Shown: positions 23,545 through 34,978, counted from the stretch's first letter. The stretch: DNA of 64,000 nucleotides from Sipunculus nudus (GCA_026874595.1 CM049316.1:69303676-69367675); one strand, 5' to 3'. A program made the numbers and translations. Notes: generated by a model not told the origin, from the letters alone.

Positions 23545-23901
23545 TTAATAGTCGGGGGGGGGGGGGTGATTACATTGACCATCCCAACTTACAAAAGAGT
23601 GGAGTGGGGGATTTTCCCCCAATATTGACGCCTGGGGAGAAGACGGTTGGCATTCCACGCCCTGGTCTTCGCAGTTGATCTTGCTCACTTTGCACGGTAT
23701 TTTCCAGTACACCATCATCGAGTACTGGCTTGATGTCCCCGCACCAAATAGAAATTCTCTGTCAGACCAACATGGCTCACACAAGCCATACATTTGATTT
23801 AGGGACAAAAATAATCCATTGTCTCCATGGTTACAAATCAAGGTCTTATATACATGAAATATGACTACATTGGAATTGTGCTGTTCTACGGATTTTACCA
23901 T
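23545..23901 (-). other. Unidentified open frame, about 118 codons
   Basis: The minus strand is open from 23901 (start codon not certain) to 23545. The protein is rich in Cys, Trp and Ser (for example NQMYGLCEPCWSDREF) and ends in a Pro run made by a G-rich tract on the plus strand. No family was recognised. It may be an exon, a repeat-derived frame or chance. Confidence 0.2.
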
Positions 23902-23904
23902 ACG

Positions 23905-24800
23905 GTAAAATATAGGAGGATAAATTGAACAGTTTGTTTTGCCGGTGACAAAGCATCTATATTCAGGTGGTCAACAAAATAGCAAATCACCTCAGAGCCA
24001 TGGGCGATTAATTAGCCGATTGAGGGTTAGTTTGTTATCAATCCAGGTCGAAGTAATATGCTATATTCATACATTACTCATATATACCCAAATAGTAAAT
24101 ATTAGACCGGGGTATGGGATTTGTGAGTCACCCTATACAGTTTATCTATATAATTAATCAGATTTGACTCACATGAGTCCCTCGTGACGATAGTCCTTAT
24201 GTGTGGTTATATATAAGATAAGTATGCGCAAATATTGAATGACGTCACAGTTTGCATATGAAGTAGTTTCCACGTGACGACACGAAGTACTTCTGTCTAG
24301 CATGACTGGTAAGGAGACAAAAACACGAAAATACATTGCGATTAATGACCCTAAGTCAAAGCTGTGTCACGTAAATATGTACTTCACCTAAGGATAACTA
24401 AGTGCAACACAGGAGGTCCGAACCGAACCTGATTAATCACTCTAAACAAATAGTTAATAGTTAACAAGATCTGGCACATCTGATTAACTATCCATATGTG
24501 TATGTGTACATGCATATGGAGCTACTCTGAAGATTTTGACACAGCCAGCAAGGTTTTAGGCCGTCGTGCTGTGACATTGTTATGAGCAGTGTGAATATTT
24601 CCAAGAGGCTATCAATAGTCTATTCGTTTGTTTGCTTCGGCCCTACAGGTATTATATTGCCATGTCAGGCGTTCATTTAGAGCGGCAATTTCCAAGCCTT
24701 GACACACTATTCTACAATCAAAGGTAAGTCACAGAGCAAATAATTGCATATTTTATCTGTTAGGGTAATGATGTCCAATTAAGTTGTACTATAGCGGGAA
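23905..24800. other. No gene recognised
   Basis: Ordinary AT-rich intergenic sequence with short frames only. Confidence 0.3.
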
Positions 24801-24848
24801 CGATGTTTATATAATGGTAAATGATCAATCTGTTACAGCGATTTCTGT

Positions 24849-24850
<2 letters not shown>

Positions 24851-24902
<52 letters not shown>

Positions 24903-24956
24903 ACAATCAACAGGGTGTTTTGAATTTATTTTATATGAAAAACATGTGTATATATT

Positions 24957-25012
<56 letters not shown>
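24851..25012. repeat. Compound microsatellite cluster, (TA)n, (TA)n and (GA)n
   Basis: A pure TA run (24851-24898), about 55 bases of unique sequence, a second TA-rich run (24953-24975) and a GA run (24976-25010). The frames open through these runs are artefacts. Confidence 0.95.
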
Positions 25013-25015
<3 letters not shown>

Positions 25016-25306
25016 CCTTATCAAAAATGTCATTCCTCCTACGGTAGTCAAAGTGCACTTAAATTTATTGTCATGTCACAACCTGCACAACTGGCACACT
25101 TTAACTTCTGTCGAAAAAGTGAGCCATGTGCTTAATATTTAACTTCCCCTTTGGCCCCACATTTTTACTCGGCACTTAGTTATGCTAATACGCGTCGGTA
25201 GAGTTACATAACAAGACCGAGTACCGTCTAGCAGAAGGCATAGTACATCTAATACACACTAAACAAAAAGCTTCACTCGGGAGCTGTTAGATTCAGCCTC
25301 AAAGGC

Positions 25307-25312
<6 letters not shown>

Positions 25313-25367
<55 letters not shown>
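25313..25367. repeat. (TA)n at the 3' boundary of the Penelope-like element
   Basis: Pure TA run. On the minus strand it directly follows the tail of the retroelement, about 96 bases after the ribozyme cleavage site. It is either the insertion target or an added terminal repeat. Confidence 0.9.
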
Positions 25368-25369
<2 letters not shown>

Positions 25370-25458
25370 AGATTGTTACAAAACCATGGGGTTTTAAAGT
25401 GCTCAACTAATACAAGGAGCTGTAATACATATATTTCAGGACTTAAACACACTTACTT

Positions 25459-25515
25459 GTGTTCGACAGCTCTGTTTCGTAAGGGCCCCTACGGGCCCTC
25501 ACTCGTCAGGAACAC
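25459..25515 (-). ncRNA. Type I hammerhead ribozyme of a Penelope-like element
   Basis: All elements of the fold are present on the minus strand. Stem I is GTGTTC (25515-25510) paired with GAACAC (25464-25459), 6 of 6. The core CTGACGA occupies 25509-25503. Stem II is GTGAGGGCCC (25502-25493) with GGGCCCTTAC (25488-25479), 10 pairs including one G-U, around a GTAG loop. The conserved GAAA occupies 25478-25475. Stem III is ACAG (25475-25472) with CTGT (25469-25466) and an AG loop. C17 is at 25465, and self-cleavage is predicted after it. Hammerheads are known from Penelope-like element terminal repeats, and this one sits at the end of such an ORF. Its U4-G5-A6 is also the stop codon of that ORF. 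Confidence 0.9.
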
Positions 25516-26366
25516 TGAGTGGTCTTGTCGGGGCTCCTAATACTTGATCCAGGGGATTTGTAGTTGGTCAGCAGGTGCTTTGACCTGTGCCTGCATGTCG
25601 CTGCGATTTCATTTCTTTTGTTTAGAGTGCCTAATAGGGGGCGATGAATAATAAAGTACTTTTCTTCCAAACAAAGGTTACAAGATTTAGATGATATGGA
25701 GTACGCTCTGGCTTTGCTGATTATCTTCCATTGTATGGTATATTTCACATTTAAGTCCTTTATTTTCCAAATGTATTCGCTTAGTGTGGTGGAATTTCGT
25801 CTCTTCTCGTTTTTGAAGCTAGATTTGTGGGCCGTGTAGCGTGTTTTGAATGTGTTTTCTGTTAGGCCGATGTAGGTTTCTTGTCTCAGATTGTCTAGAC
25901 GTGTTACGGTGGCTTGGTACACAATGTTTTTTATTAAACAGTTACCCTCTAATGGGCAAGATTGTTTGTCTCTACAGTTACATTTCTTCGGTTCAGTTTG
26001 TTGCGCACTGAATTTGTTCAGTATCTCCCTGTTGTGTCCTGCTATTATTTGGCCCATGTTTGGCATGCAGCTATAACTTAGCTTCACTGTATTTTTATTC
26101 AATAGTTTGTGGAGCTTGTGCTGGGGTGGGAAGCATTTGTCAAGAAGATTAAAAATTTTTTTTCCGATGTTTGTGGTCACGTTATCGCTAAATGGTGGAT
26201 TGAACCAGGTTATATTTCTCTTTCTATTGTTAATAATATTTATATATAGATGAATCTGATATTTTTTTTCACTTTCAGTATGTGTTAAATTTCTTTTAAG
26301 TAGAACTATACCCAGCTTTAAAGACGTCTTACTACCTGTGTATGTTTCATCTGTTTTAGGCAAAAT
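25506..26366 (-). CDS. Penelope-like element, 3' part: RT tail and GIY-YIG endonuclease (5' truncated)
   Basis: About 285 codons are open, with no ATG at the 5' end, so this is a truncated pol. Residues 40-115 match the region following the reverse transcriptase in such elements (WFNPPFS, IGKKIF, SYSCMPN). A cysteine cluster, CNC with further Cys at 136 and 142, precedes the GIY-YIG-type nuclease: YQATV, then TYIGLTEN, Arg 175 and the glutamates of CLEEKYFI. The nuclease would nick target DNA for reverse transcription. The domain itself is uninterrupted, so the insertion may be young. The polymerase core is missing. The stop codon overlaps the hammerhead core. The 5' break lies about 40 bases from the start codon of the divergently oriented BTB gene. 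Confidence 0.85.
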   Translation of the reverse strand: MLPKTDETYTGSKTSLKLGIVLLKRNLTHTESEKKYQIHLYINIINNRKRNITWFNPPFSDNVTTNIGKKIFNLLDKCFPPQHKLHKLLNKNTVKLSYSCMPNMGQIIAGHNREILNKFSAQQTEPKKCNCRDKQSCPLEGNCLIKNIVYQATVTRLDNLRQETYIGLTENTFKTRYTAHKSSFKNEKRRNSTTLSEYIWKIKDLNVKYTIQWKIISKARAYSISSKSCNLCLEEKYFIIHRPLLGTLNKRNEIAATCRHRSKHLLTNYKSPGSSIRSPDKTTQCS

Positions 26367-26405
26367 GCAGATACAGAAAGTATAAGAGATAACATATGTC
26401 GCCGC

Positions 26406-28430
26406 ATGAAATTCAAGTGGTCAATGGATGAAGCCCTTAATCAACAAAGATCAACCAACCAGTTCTGTGATGTTAGATTTCGTGTAAGGGATGGAACTGT
26501 CTCCGCCCATCGATGTGTCCTGGTTGCCGCTTCAGATTACTTTGACAGACTACTTTGCAGCGACTTCAAGGAAAAAGAGGAAGCTGAAATTGATTTCTCT
26601 ACCATATTCTCCTCCATTGTGCCTCTTGTTTGGGTCATTGACTATATCTATGGAGTAGATCTATATTTAAATGAAGATTATATGTTGGAGATTTTGAATG
26701 CTTCGAGACTTTTTCTCCTCGACCACCTAACAACGGAAATTACCTCGCATCTGTGTAATGAATTAACTCTAAGGAACTGCGTGTGGACTTGGGCCGTAGC
26801 AGACTTGTATGATCTTGCATTTTTATCCAAAATATGCCAGCATATTGTTACCTGTCGCTTTCAAGATGTATTGCAACACACGGACGAAGCTCTGTCAATA
26901 CCTATTGCCAACCTTGTTCGTTTTGTCGATGCAGGTATGACGCAGCACTGCTACAGTGAGGAAATAAAAAGATTCCTGGATAGTTGGACAAACAGAGGAG
27001 GTACACCGGAACACGAAAAAACTAAGAGTTACATTTCTTCTTGCTTAGTAAATGGAACAAATCAATTTTCAACGTTCGTGAAATTGGCCGAAAATGCTAC
27101 TATTCCTAAAAGTAGGAAACGAAACTTTGGAGAGACTGGTCAAAAAGAACTCAATGATAAAAGGATAAAAACGTCTTCAGGTTCTTTTTGTAAAGAACCG
27201 CAACATGTTGTGAGCCCTGCTAACCAAATGATTCAAGATTTCGCCCTCCATCAAAACGCGGTTTCTTTTAATAGACCGCCTGAAGATGAACCGAACGTCA
27301 GTCTTTTTTCACCATCGATAAAATACTGGAAAAAATCTTGTTGTGCAGAAATGACCAAAGGCCCGTGCGAAGAGATTTTGATTTGTAATCGTAAACACGA
27401 CTCGATTATTTATCGCCCTCAATCAAATAAATGGCTGGCTGTATCACATACGTATGAGCCAAATTGGTCAGACAGAAAAATGTTACTTGGTGTCGGGAAA
27501 TCGTGTTTGTATTTGTTCAAAAATACTTTCGCTGGCGGTGTATTAGAAAATATAGTAGACGGTGAGCGGATACAGCTGCGTAGTCATAAGATGGTGGAAT
27601 GCCCCAAATTCTTCTCCCTTAAAGGAACACTGTTTTGCGTTGGAATTAGACGAAGAAGACCTGAAATGTTATCTTATGGATTGGACATTATGTGTATGTT
27701 CAGGATCGCGATACAAGTATATATAGTGAGTGAAAATTGCTGGGAAAACGTTTGCCAATCAGATGAAGAATGGCATAACATTTCGAGTAGGTTTTATTTA
27801 ATTCAACCCAAGTCTGACCAAGTCGATATACTGCTAGATACATCCGATGATGACAATATTGCTATCACTGTTTATACGTTCAACTTTAACCTTGGTTCAT
27901 TAAATAAAAAGAGTGCTGTGTATTCTGAAATCAAACAAAATCCTTACCCACACGAGCTCATGTCAGTCCAACAAACAGCTGAAGGATACGTTTGCAATTA
28001 TATATTTTTGGAAACCCCAATGTTGTTCACCCATTCAAAGAATGAGTTGACGCCTATTTTTTCAGAATCAAGGATACATTCAGTTGTTGGCAATGACGAG
28101 ACCCCCACCAGGCAATGCTTTATGAACACATATGAAGCAGAAATACTCTCTCTTTTTCCTGAGAGGGAAATGTGTTACGGTACTCTCTGTGCATACCGAA
28201 AAGAGGAGAACAAATACTACGAAATCATTCCATGTCCAGCAGACTGTGCTCAGTATAAAATTCGCGGCCAGTTTGTTGCATCTGAGTTTTTGAATCAGCT
28301 TGACACAATGAAAGTTGATTTTGATTTGGATGTTCCTTTTATTAACAGGTCAAGATGGCTTCGGCGAAAATTGCTCCATTACAGTGGTTCCTCCGAACTG
28401 TCCATATTGTTCAGGAAGCGGACAAAATGA
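26406..28430 (+). CDS. BTB-BACK protein, intronless, 674 aa
   Basis: Starts at an ATG with no in-frame upstream alternative that looks better. An N-terminal BTB/POZ domain (about 8-115) contains FCDVRFRVRDG, SAHRCVLVAASDYF and an AxxLxxLLD-like helix. A BACK-type helical region follows (about 117-195), then a basic linker (SRKRNF, DKRIK, about 235-256) that could be a nuclear localisation signal. Residues 305-640 look like a beta-rich kelch-like domain, but canonical GG and paired Tyr/Trp positions are weak. Family knowledge: BTB-BACK-kelch proteins are Cullin-3 substrate adaptors, so that role is inferred. The 3' end is probably shifted: another frame (about 28340-28539) carries a better-looking C-terminus. 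No introns. It may be a retrogene. Confidence 0.8.
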   Translation: MKFKWSMDEALNQQRSTNQFCDVRFRVRDGTVSAHRCVLVAASDYFDRLLCSDFKEKEEAEIDFSTIFSSIVPLVWVIDYIYGVDLYLNEDYMLEILNASRLFLLDHLTTEITSHLCNELTLRNCVWTWAVADLYDLAFLSKICQHIVTCRFQDVLQHTDEALSIPIANLVRFVDAGMTQHCYSEEIKRFLDSWTNRGGTPEHEKTKSYISSCLVNGTNQFSTFVKLAENATIPKSRKRNFGETGQKELNDKRIKTSSGSFCKEPQHVVSPANQMIQDFALHQNAVSFNRPPEDEPNVSLFSPSIKYWKKSCCAEMTKGPCEEILICNRKHDSIIYRPQSNKWLAVSHTYEPNWSDRKMLLGVGKSCLYLFKNTFAGGVLENIVDGERIQLRSHKMVECPKFFSLKGTLFCVGIRRRRPEMLSYGLDIMCMFRIAIQVYIVSENCWENVCQSDEEWHNISSRFYLIQPKSDQVDILLDTSDDDNIAITVYTFNFNLGSLNKKSAVYSEIKQNPYPHELMSVQQTAEGYVCNYIFLETPMLFTHSKNELTPIFSESRIHSVVGNDETPTRQCFMNTYEAEILSLFPEREMCYGTLCAYRKEENKYYEIIPCPADCAQYKIRGQFVASEFLNQLDTMKVDFDLDVPFINRSRWLRRKLLHYSGSSELSILFRKRTK

Positions 28431-28539
28431 GGAACCTAGGCATAAATACGTCTGTCATTGCGTCTCTCCTGCATTTGTAAGCAGTGATGAAGATGAGTCT
28501 TGGAACAATTTTGGCTCCGATGATTATAGTGATGATTAA
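28340..28539 (+). CDS. Alternative C-terminus in the +1 frame of the BTB gene
   Basis: The +1 frame, overlapping the last 30 codons of the 674-aa reading, encodes GQDGFGEN, then PPNCPYCSGSG, YVCHCVSP and an acidic tail (SSDEDESWNNFGSDDYSDD) before a TAA-type stop at 28539. The CxxC plus CxC pattern and acidic tail look more protein-like than the basic end of the main frame. Either an indel broke the gene, the assembly has an error, or splicing uses AACAG at about 28345 as an acceptor. The sequence alone cannot decide. Confidence 0.45.
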
Positions 28540-29040
28540 TTTAACTCCTAACTAAAGACTGGCTAATGATGAATATGTATGTAGACTGCACATATACTAT
28601 GTGCATACTTTGTCATAATGAGGAATGTCATACTTTGGACTACTTATATATCGCCCGTCTGACAGATAATTTAACAGCAGCTAGAGCATCATGGTTAATG
28701 GTGTGTTGTCTTTGTGTTAAGTTAAATTCCAGTTTCACGAATTATTTCATGTAATTATTTCATGAATCAGGGTTTCAGCACTTTCGTGTAATACTAAACC
28801 CTTGCCTATTGATGGAAAGGCTTGCAAAAAAAACAGCATTATGCTTCACCCATGAATTAATATTATATGTCACGTTTATATATGCGATGTAGAGTTAATC
28901 GAAGCTGTTCAGTTTATAAACTGGTGTCAAACATTATACGTGTTTTATAAATGTGATTTTTTTTTTACATTGTGTATTCTTCGAAAACCAACATCTTGCT
29001 TGTCAGTGGAAAACGTGAGGTAAAGAGAAGACATGTTTCT
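28540..29040. other. 3' flank of the BTB gene, no gene recognised
   Basis: AT-rich sequence with short frames. No canonical AATAAA lies within the first 300 bases past either possible stop. Confidence 0.3.
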
Positions 29041-29050
29041 GTTATTGTTA

Positions 29051-29119
<69 letters not shown>

Positions 29120-29137
29120 CATATAGAGAGAGAGACA
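29051..29137. repeat. Compound (CT)n-(TA)n-(GA)n microsatellite
   Basis: A CT run, then a TA run with one TTTA break, then a short GAGAGA segment. It forms an imperfect palindrome. Confidence 0.95.
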
Positions 29138-29139
29138 GA

Positions 29140-32020
29140 TATATATAAACTATGATAATGTTCAGAAAAAAGAGACAAAGAACCTGATAAGGCATATTCA
29201 TTGACTAATAAATGTCTAGTAATTTTGTCATTATCTCGACATTAATGGCATTGGTAAATTTTAACGTTCATGATACTGACCGAAAAGACTTGTATTCAAT
29301 AGGTAGCATCTTTAAAAAAAATGGAAAGAAGAAGAGAGAAAAAAAAAACTCATGAGGATATGTAAATTTACCATTTAAGGAAGCGGCTTACTCTCTGTCA
29401 GTTACTGTTGATTTGTTGTATAATTACACTGCCTGCACACATGCTAAGCACCCCCAAAAATTGTAAAGAGCTGACAATAAATAAAATATATCGAATTAAT
29501 CTGGATTGAATTCTGAGGAGTTTGCCTTTGACTTTTATTTGCAATAAGCATATAGGGTATATTTGTAATAAAACTTTTCACCTCCTCTGCTTCAGGTATT
29601 TGAATCCATTACTTAAGGTTCATACTCAGTTAACTTTATTACTCTTGATCTGCAGAATGCTATGGAACACATGTACTAACCAAATTCTGTATAATGACAG
29701 TTGGGAGAACAGCTATATTGAAAATGGTGGTAATAATGTCTAAATACCAAAAATAAAATCTCTGGGTCGTAATACCCCATAAATTATGCACTGGATGACC
29801 CTCTATGTCAAATGTTAAAGTAATTATGGCATTTTGTTTTGCTATTTACGCTTTATTTTGCCGGCCATTTTGTTTAATGCTAATTAGCAAAAATTGCCAA
29901 AGGCTGACAGCAGGCCAATCACCATAATTTCACACCTGTTATGTGGGCAAACAAAATCCACAAGGAAAAAAACTTAAGACCATAAAACAAGGTTATAAAA
30001 CAATTTACTTTTGGCTAGGGGACTAAAATCATCAAGAAATTAACAAAAAGAACTACTGGAAGCTGAAAATTCCTGATTTCTGAAGTGACGCTGCAACCAG
30101 GTGATTTAGTTTTGCACCTGGACATGTTGTAAAGGATAAAGGTTTAAAACGAAATACATGTATACGTATACCATATATTATCTTAAGGAGAAACGCAATA
30201 CAAGTAATTTATATTAACCATACATGTTATGTGAATAAATTGGTTCGACCTGACAATGCCCAGATTTCAAACTTGAAAATAGCGAGACGCACAATTATGA
30301 GGTATGTTTAAGACACATGTTTAGCATCACATATTCCATTGACACATATCTGACGCCCTTCTATATGCTCTCCTTGAATCTACTGCTCTACAAAATATAA
30401 ATAGATAAAGAACGATTGTTATAATCAAACATAATTTCGATTTGTGCTTAGATTACATATTGCATTTCCTAGTTGTGTTGGTCGTGGAATATATGGACAA
30501 TCTCCGCAAGCCGAATTTTAAACGATTTATCTTGAGCTATGCGTACATATGTAAACATCTTTTCCATAAAGAAACAATTTGCTACAGGTATATTTGATAG
30601 ATAATAATGGTCACGACCCACGGTGTTATATAAACTTGAATTTGAACTTGAAGTCTGATGGAATCAAATGGTTACTCTACGCTTTGAATATATTTACTAC
30701 GATCTAGTAAGCCCAGGCTATATGGTATTTGGGATCGAAGAAATATCCAGTTTTTTACAAGGCACCTTATCTTATTATCCATAACTCTCAACTACTTACA
30801 GAAAGATTTGGATGAAATGGTATGCACTGGAAAGCATGGATTATTATTGCAATACATTTATATCGAACTAAGTCTAACAGAGATCATATGCCCCCATTAC
30901 AGGTAAACGACGCGGGAAAAGTTAGTCAAGCGGTATTGATGATTACTGAGCTGATTAACTTTGGAATGTTTTCAGATAAGGTAGAAATTATATGTTACGT
31001 TCATGGGGATGTCATCTAGGGATACTCAAACTATAAAGAGTAGAACTTATATTAACTTTCTCTTGCTCGCCCAAGCTGCTTTGTATTTAACCAGGCGTAA
31101 CCTACGTTAGCTCTGCTTTATATTTACAGCACACAGGAAAACTTGAATCTTGACCGCTGTTCATTGGCCGGACAGAGTGGAAGAAACTTGCACGATCATT
31201 AAATAGGCACGGTTATCAGTAAAGACATAAGCAAGTAAACCATGGGCAATGACGCTCAGCTGAATTACACTACTAAAGGCCATAAAACATCAATTTCAAA
31301 ATACAGTGACATTATTGTGTTATAACAAAGATTTTATATACTCGCTACGATTTGTGTCCTAATCAGCTTTACATTGACAGATGCAGTCTTTTATGATAAT
31401 GCTAAAAATACCGTTTCAGTTCCTACAAATATATGCCCAACTTTCACTTAAGGTACCAAACCTGGCAAAATCTCCCTGAGTAAAAATCAGCACAAAAGTC
31501 ATTAAATACTAATATTAGGTCCATGTGGCATTAATTAGTTTCCACCTGGGTTTTATCAATGGGGTTTCATCAGTAGTGGTCCCTTAATACCTACTTAACT
31601 ATTGTTTAAATGATTTCGAATCTTTGACCATAAAAACAAACTATTCGACCAGTTATCATGGTCAGTTCTTGACTCACTAAGTAATTATAAATTTCAACAA
31701 TTGCAGCGCTAATTTGGATATTAAAGTTTCCATTATGCTTGTCAATCGATAACGTTAACCCTTACTGGTGGACCGGTGGACCGAGTTGCCTTTTGTTTAA
31801 CGTGGTAAAGTAGAGATGATGTGTTTTTTGATGGCACACTCATCGTATCGTCACTCGTTTACACAAAAAAACACATGGCAGCGGCTAAGCATTTTAATAT
31901 TTGAGCTTGAAAACCTAGCTGTATACACAATGTTAGCCAAATAATTATTGGAAAGTTCATGAGATATCGGAAATTGTACATTGATTGTACAAATAATTAT
32001 TATAAATAATTGCTACACTG
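29140..32020. other. No gene recognised
   Basis: About 2.9 kb of AT-rich DNA with only short frames. No splice-flanked coding segment or repeat could be supported on either strand. Confidence 0.35.
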
Positions 32021-32021
32021 T

Positions 32022-32205
32022 CCATGGTTGAGATGGTGGCGTTTGGTAGACCATGGAGGTTGAGGAAACCTGAGAACCCGGTGAAAAACTCCGGCCTTGG
32101 ACGGGCCATTACAACCACACTCTCAAGGCCACGCCGGGGATCGATCAAGGTTCGCCATTGGAGAAAGCCGAGCGTTTTGCCCCTCGACTGTCCCGATTTT
32201 CATGA
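32022..32205 (-). repeat. tRNA-derived SINE, copy 3
   Basis: On the minus strand: GGGACAGTCGAGGGGCAAAACGC-like head with GCTCGGCTTTCTCC, a degenerate box B (CTTGATCGATCCCC), then GTAATGGCCCG and CACCGGGTTCTC. It aligns end to end with the copies at 7437 and 19978. Confidence 0.75.
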
Positions 32206-33017
32206 TTGGTGACCCTATTTTGCATATTTAAATTTTTAATGCGAACTAAGCCCTTGGTGATACGGTGTCATTGGATTCTTTGACCATGAAAGACTAGGTC
32301 TAGACACAATGTTTGACCAATTATCATTAGTTGTTCTTGAGATATTTAAAAAATGAAATTTTCATCAAACTAATGTTTAAAAAATATCAGTGGGGTCATA
32401 ACAAATCCATAAAAAAAAATTGTACCTCAATAGGTATATTAAACTGGAATATGGATATGGGGGAAATGTTAGTAGGACCGGTTTCCATTGGCGGAGGTAT
32501 ACGTACTACTTAGTGATATTCTGTTTCTACATTTCTCACCAGTCATATGTCTACCTTATACATAAAACATTAATGTTTAACAATAACAAAAATAGTGAAA
32601 TAACTATGTCTATGTTCCAGTTGTTTACAGTTGTCAAGAATTGAACGTGGACGTTGTATTACCTGCAAATGAACATTACGAAATTATGACCAAACACAAA
32701 TATATGTGTATATATACATATCGTTTCCATTATATTCTGCAAATGACATGGTGTATTAATTATATTTGCCAATTAAATAGTGTATGATACTTCAGTTTCA
32801 TTAGATCTGTAAAATAATATATGGCAACAATTTATGATACACTATAGCGCAATTCCTACTGGCATGGAAAATTCAGATGTTGCAATGAGTACATTGTCCA
32901 TTGTAAGATTTTCTTACATAAATTATGAACATATTTAAAACAGTTAGGTTAAAATGTAAACTTAAAACTGAGCCAGACAGACAGTTGTAGGAGGTTAAGA
33001 TGTTTCAGTTTGTTTTG

Positions 33018-34978
33018 AATCTGCGTACATACTGAGCAACAGCCTCCTCCTTGTCAGGTCGCTCCTTGGATGCTTCAAGTGGTTCAGGCACTCTCAGCCT
33101 TTCCTGTGCAAATGAATCTTTCAGTGTCCTTGGGCCCTCTCTGAATTGTCTGATCAGGGTTGCCAAAAGCTTACCTGTATAATCTGAAATATTCAGTGGA
33201 AGTCAATAACTTGTTTGACCTACGTATTTAAATGTGTATTTAAATAAAAATTACAATTGAGCTCTTTTACTTTGAAGCTTGCAAATGAAAAATAAGTATA
33301 CCATATGTGAGGTTTTCATCTCTTTTCGTACAATATGGCCACTTTTCTTGTACTTGGGAAATCGTATGAAGTACCGCAGCAGGCCATAATTTCTGACAGC
33401 ATGTATTCGGTGGCTGTTTTCATTGCAGTGATTTGCTGCCAGGTACATCCTGCAAAGAAGACTTATCTTCTCGGATACTTTTTATAACTTCAATTATTGC
33501 TGAATTACTGCTCATGATTTAGTTTAAGAGATAAATAACATTTTGATATTTTATAACAAGTACATGATATCAGCACAAGATCCAATTTGTTTTCCTTAAC
33601 TCGTTTAATCGGCTGCTCTTGTTGCTGTTCCCATGTAAAGAAGATTACTGGTTGTAAGTTGTAATTTTGATGCCTGAAAAAAAGGTGCTTCTGTGACAAA
33701 CTGCCAGTTTGTAAAGACTCAACATTCTGAGGACCTTAGTGGGTATGCAACCGCTACAAAGGATGACTACAGACAATAACAAATAGGCAGGAGGTACTGT
33801 TCTATGTACGGTTGGTTGCGCCATTTCCTTTGAAACTTTCCTTTGCAGTTGTCACAGGTCTGGATTACATGTGATACCTATCCTTTGATAGCTGCCATCC
33901 GACCTCGTGTCTCTGCTGTGCAGTTAGGGCAGGTTGTGAATAGGTCCATCAATTGTGTGTAAAACACAATATATTTCTCTTCATGAAGAGGCATCTCCTC
34001 GACTCCTGGCAACCTACAAGAAAGGAATATACCTTAGAAAATAGATATTATAAATTTATTAATAGTAAAAAAATTCACACGTAACAAATGAAAAGTATAC
34101 TTGTCAAGTCATGCAGTAGAAAGGACCTGTGAATAACACAACATGATTTGGTGCTGTGTCCTTACAATATAAAATAAGGTATGGATTGCAGAGTAAAATA
34201 TGAGCGAATAAAATATATATGGAGAGAGCGAGTGAGAGCTGAAAAAGGTATTATTATTATTATTTCTAGCGACTAATAAACTTATTACCAAAAACCACTG
34301 TCATTGTAAATGTAATTCAGGCATTGAACCAGTCTGTGTCTGCTCTGAAGATTTGGTCATTCTATGCACGTGTCACGGATTAAATACACACTGGGGTGAC
34401 GCCTCCGTGGAATCAACGTCAGATGAATCAGAATCTGTCTCTTCTTCATCAGAAGACGGGAAATACTCCTCATCGGCATCTTCCAAAGGATATGCATCGT
34501 CATCATCCTCATCAGAGATGTAGCTTGTGGTATCTGACGGCTTGTGGCTTGGTAGGATTTCAGCATCCCCGACCAGTGTGCGATGCTTCCTGGTAAATTT
34601 CACCTGACAACCTAGAACATATTGGTTATCTATTTATACGTTTCAGGTCTAAAATCTGTCAATCTATGAGATTCCGGTGCGTAAACAAAGTTATAATAAT
34701 ACATGTATGTCGTAATATATATTTTTCCTTCCTTGGTGAATGTTAGTTTCAAACAAGAGAAATAGCCTATTAGAGCTTGATAAAATATCTTAAATATTTT
34801 ATAACACCTAAGTATAATAACTAAATATTATGGAGAATCACCTTTACTTCTCCTTTTGTTGTACCTTTTACTGCACTGCGTGCCTTTATCCACCTTGATC
34901 CTTTGAGGGAATGGTCGGCAGGTCAGTCACAGCAGTAAAACTGGTGTCGGAAGGACGAGACTGCGACATAACCAACAA
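33018..34978 (-). pseudogene. Decayed multi-exon gene with CxxC zinc motifs, transposon-like family
   Basis: Several coding-like blocks lie in order on the minus strand. First is IKVDKGTQCSKRYNKRRSK, with a donor at 34842/34841, preceded in frame by a stop. From 34611 comes GCQVKFTRKHRT and a long acidic run (YISDEDDDDAYPLED) to a stop at 34373. At about 34018-33830 are CPNC and CDNC pairs (MDLFTTCPNC, IQTCDNCKGKFQRKW) interrupted by TAG. A frameshifted VPPAYLLLSVVILCSG follows. At about 33700-33505 is FFRHQNYNLQPVIFF, at 33450-33300 RYFIRFPKYKKSGH, and at 33185-33018 a final exon-like block ending QYVRRFKTN. From memory the CPNC and FFRHQ blocks match a widespread uncharacterised, possibly transposase-derived family; this was not verified. 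Stops and a frameshift argue for a dead copy. Confidence 0.5.
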
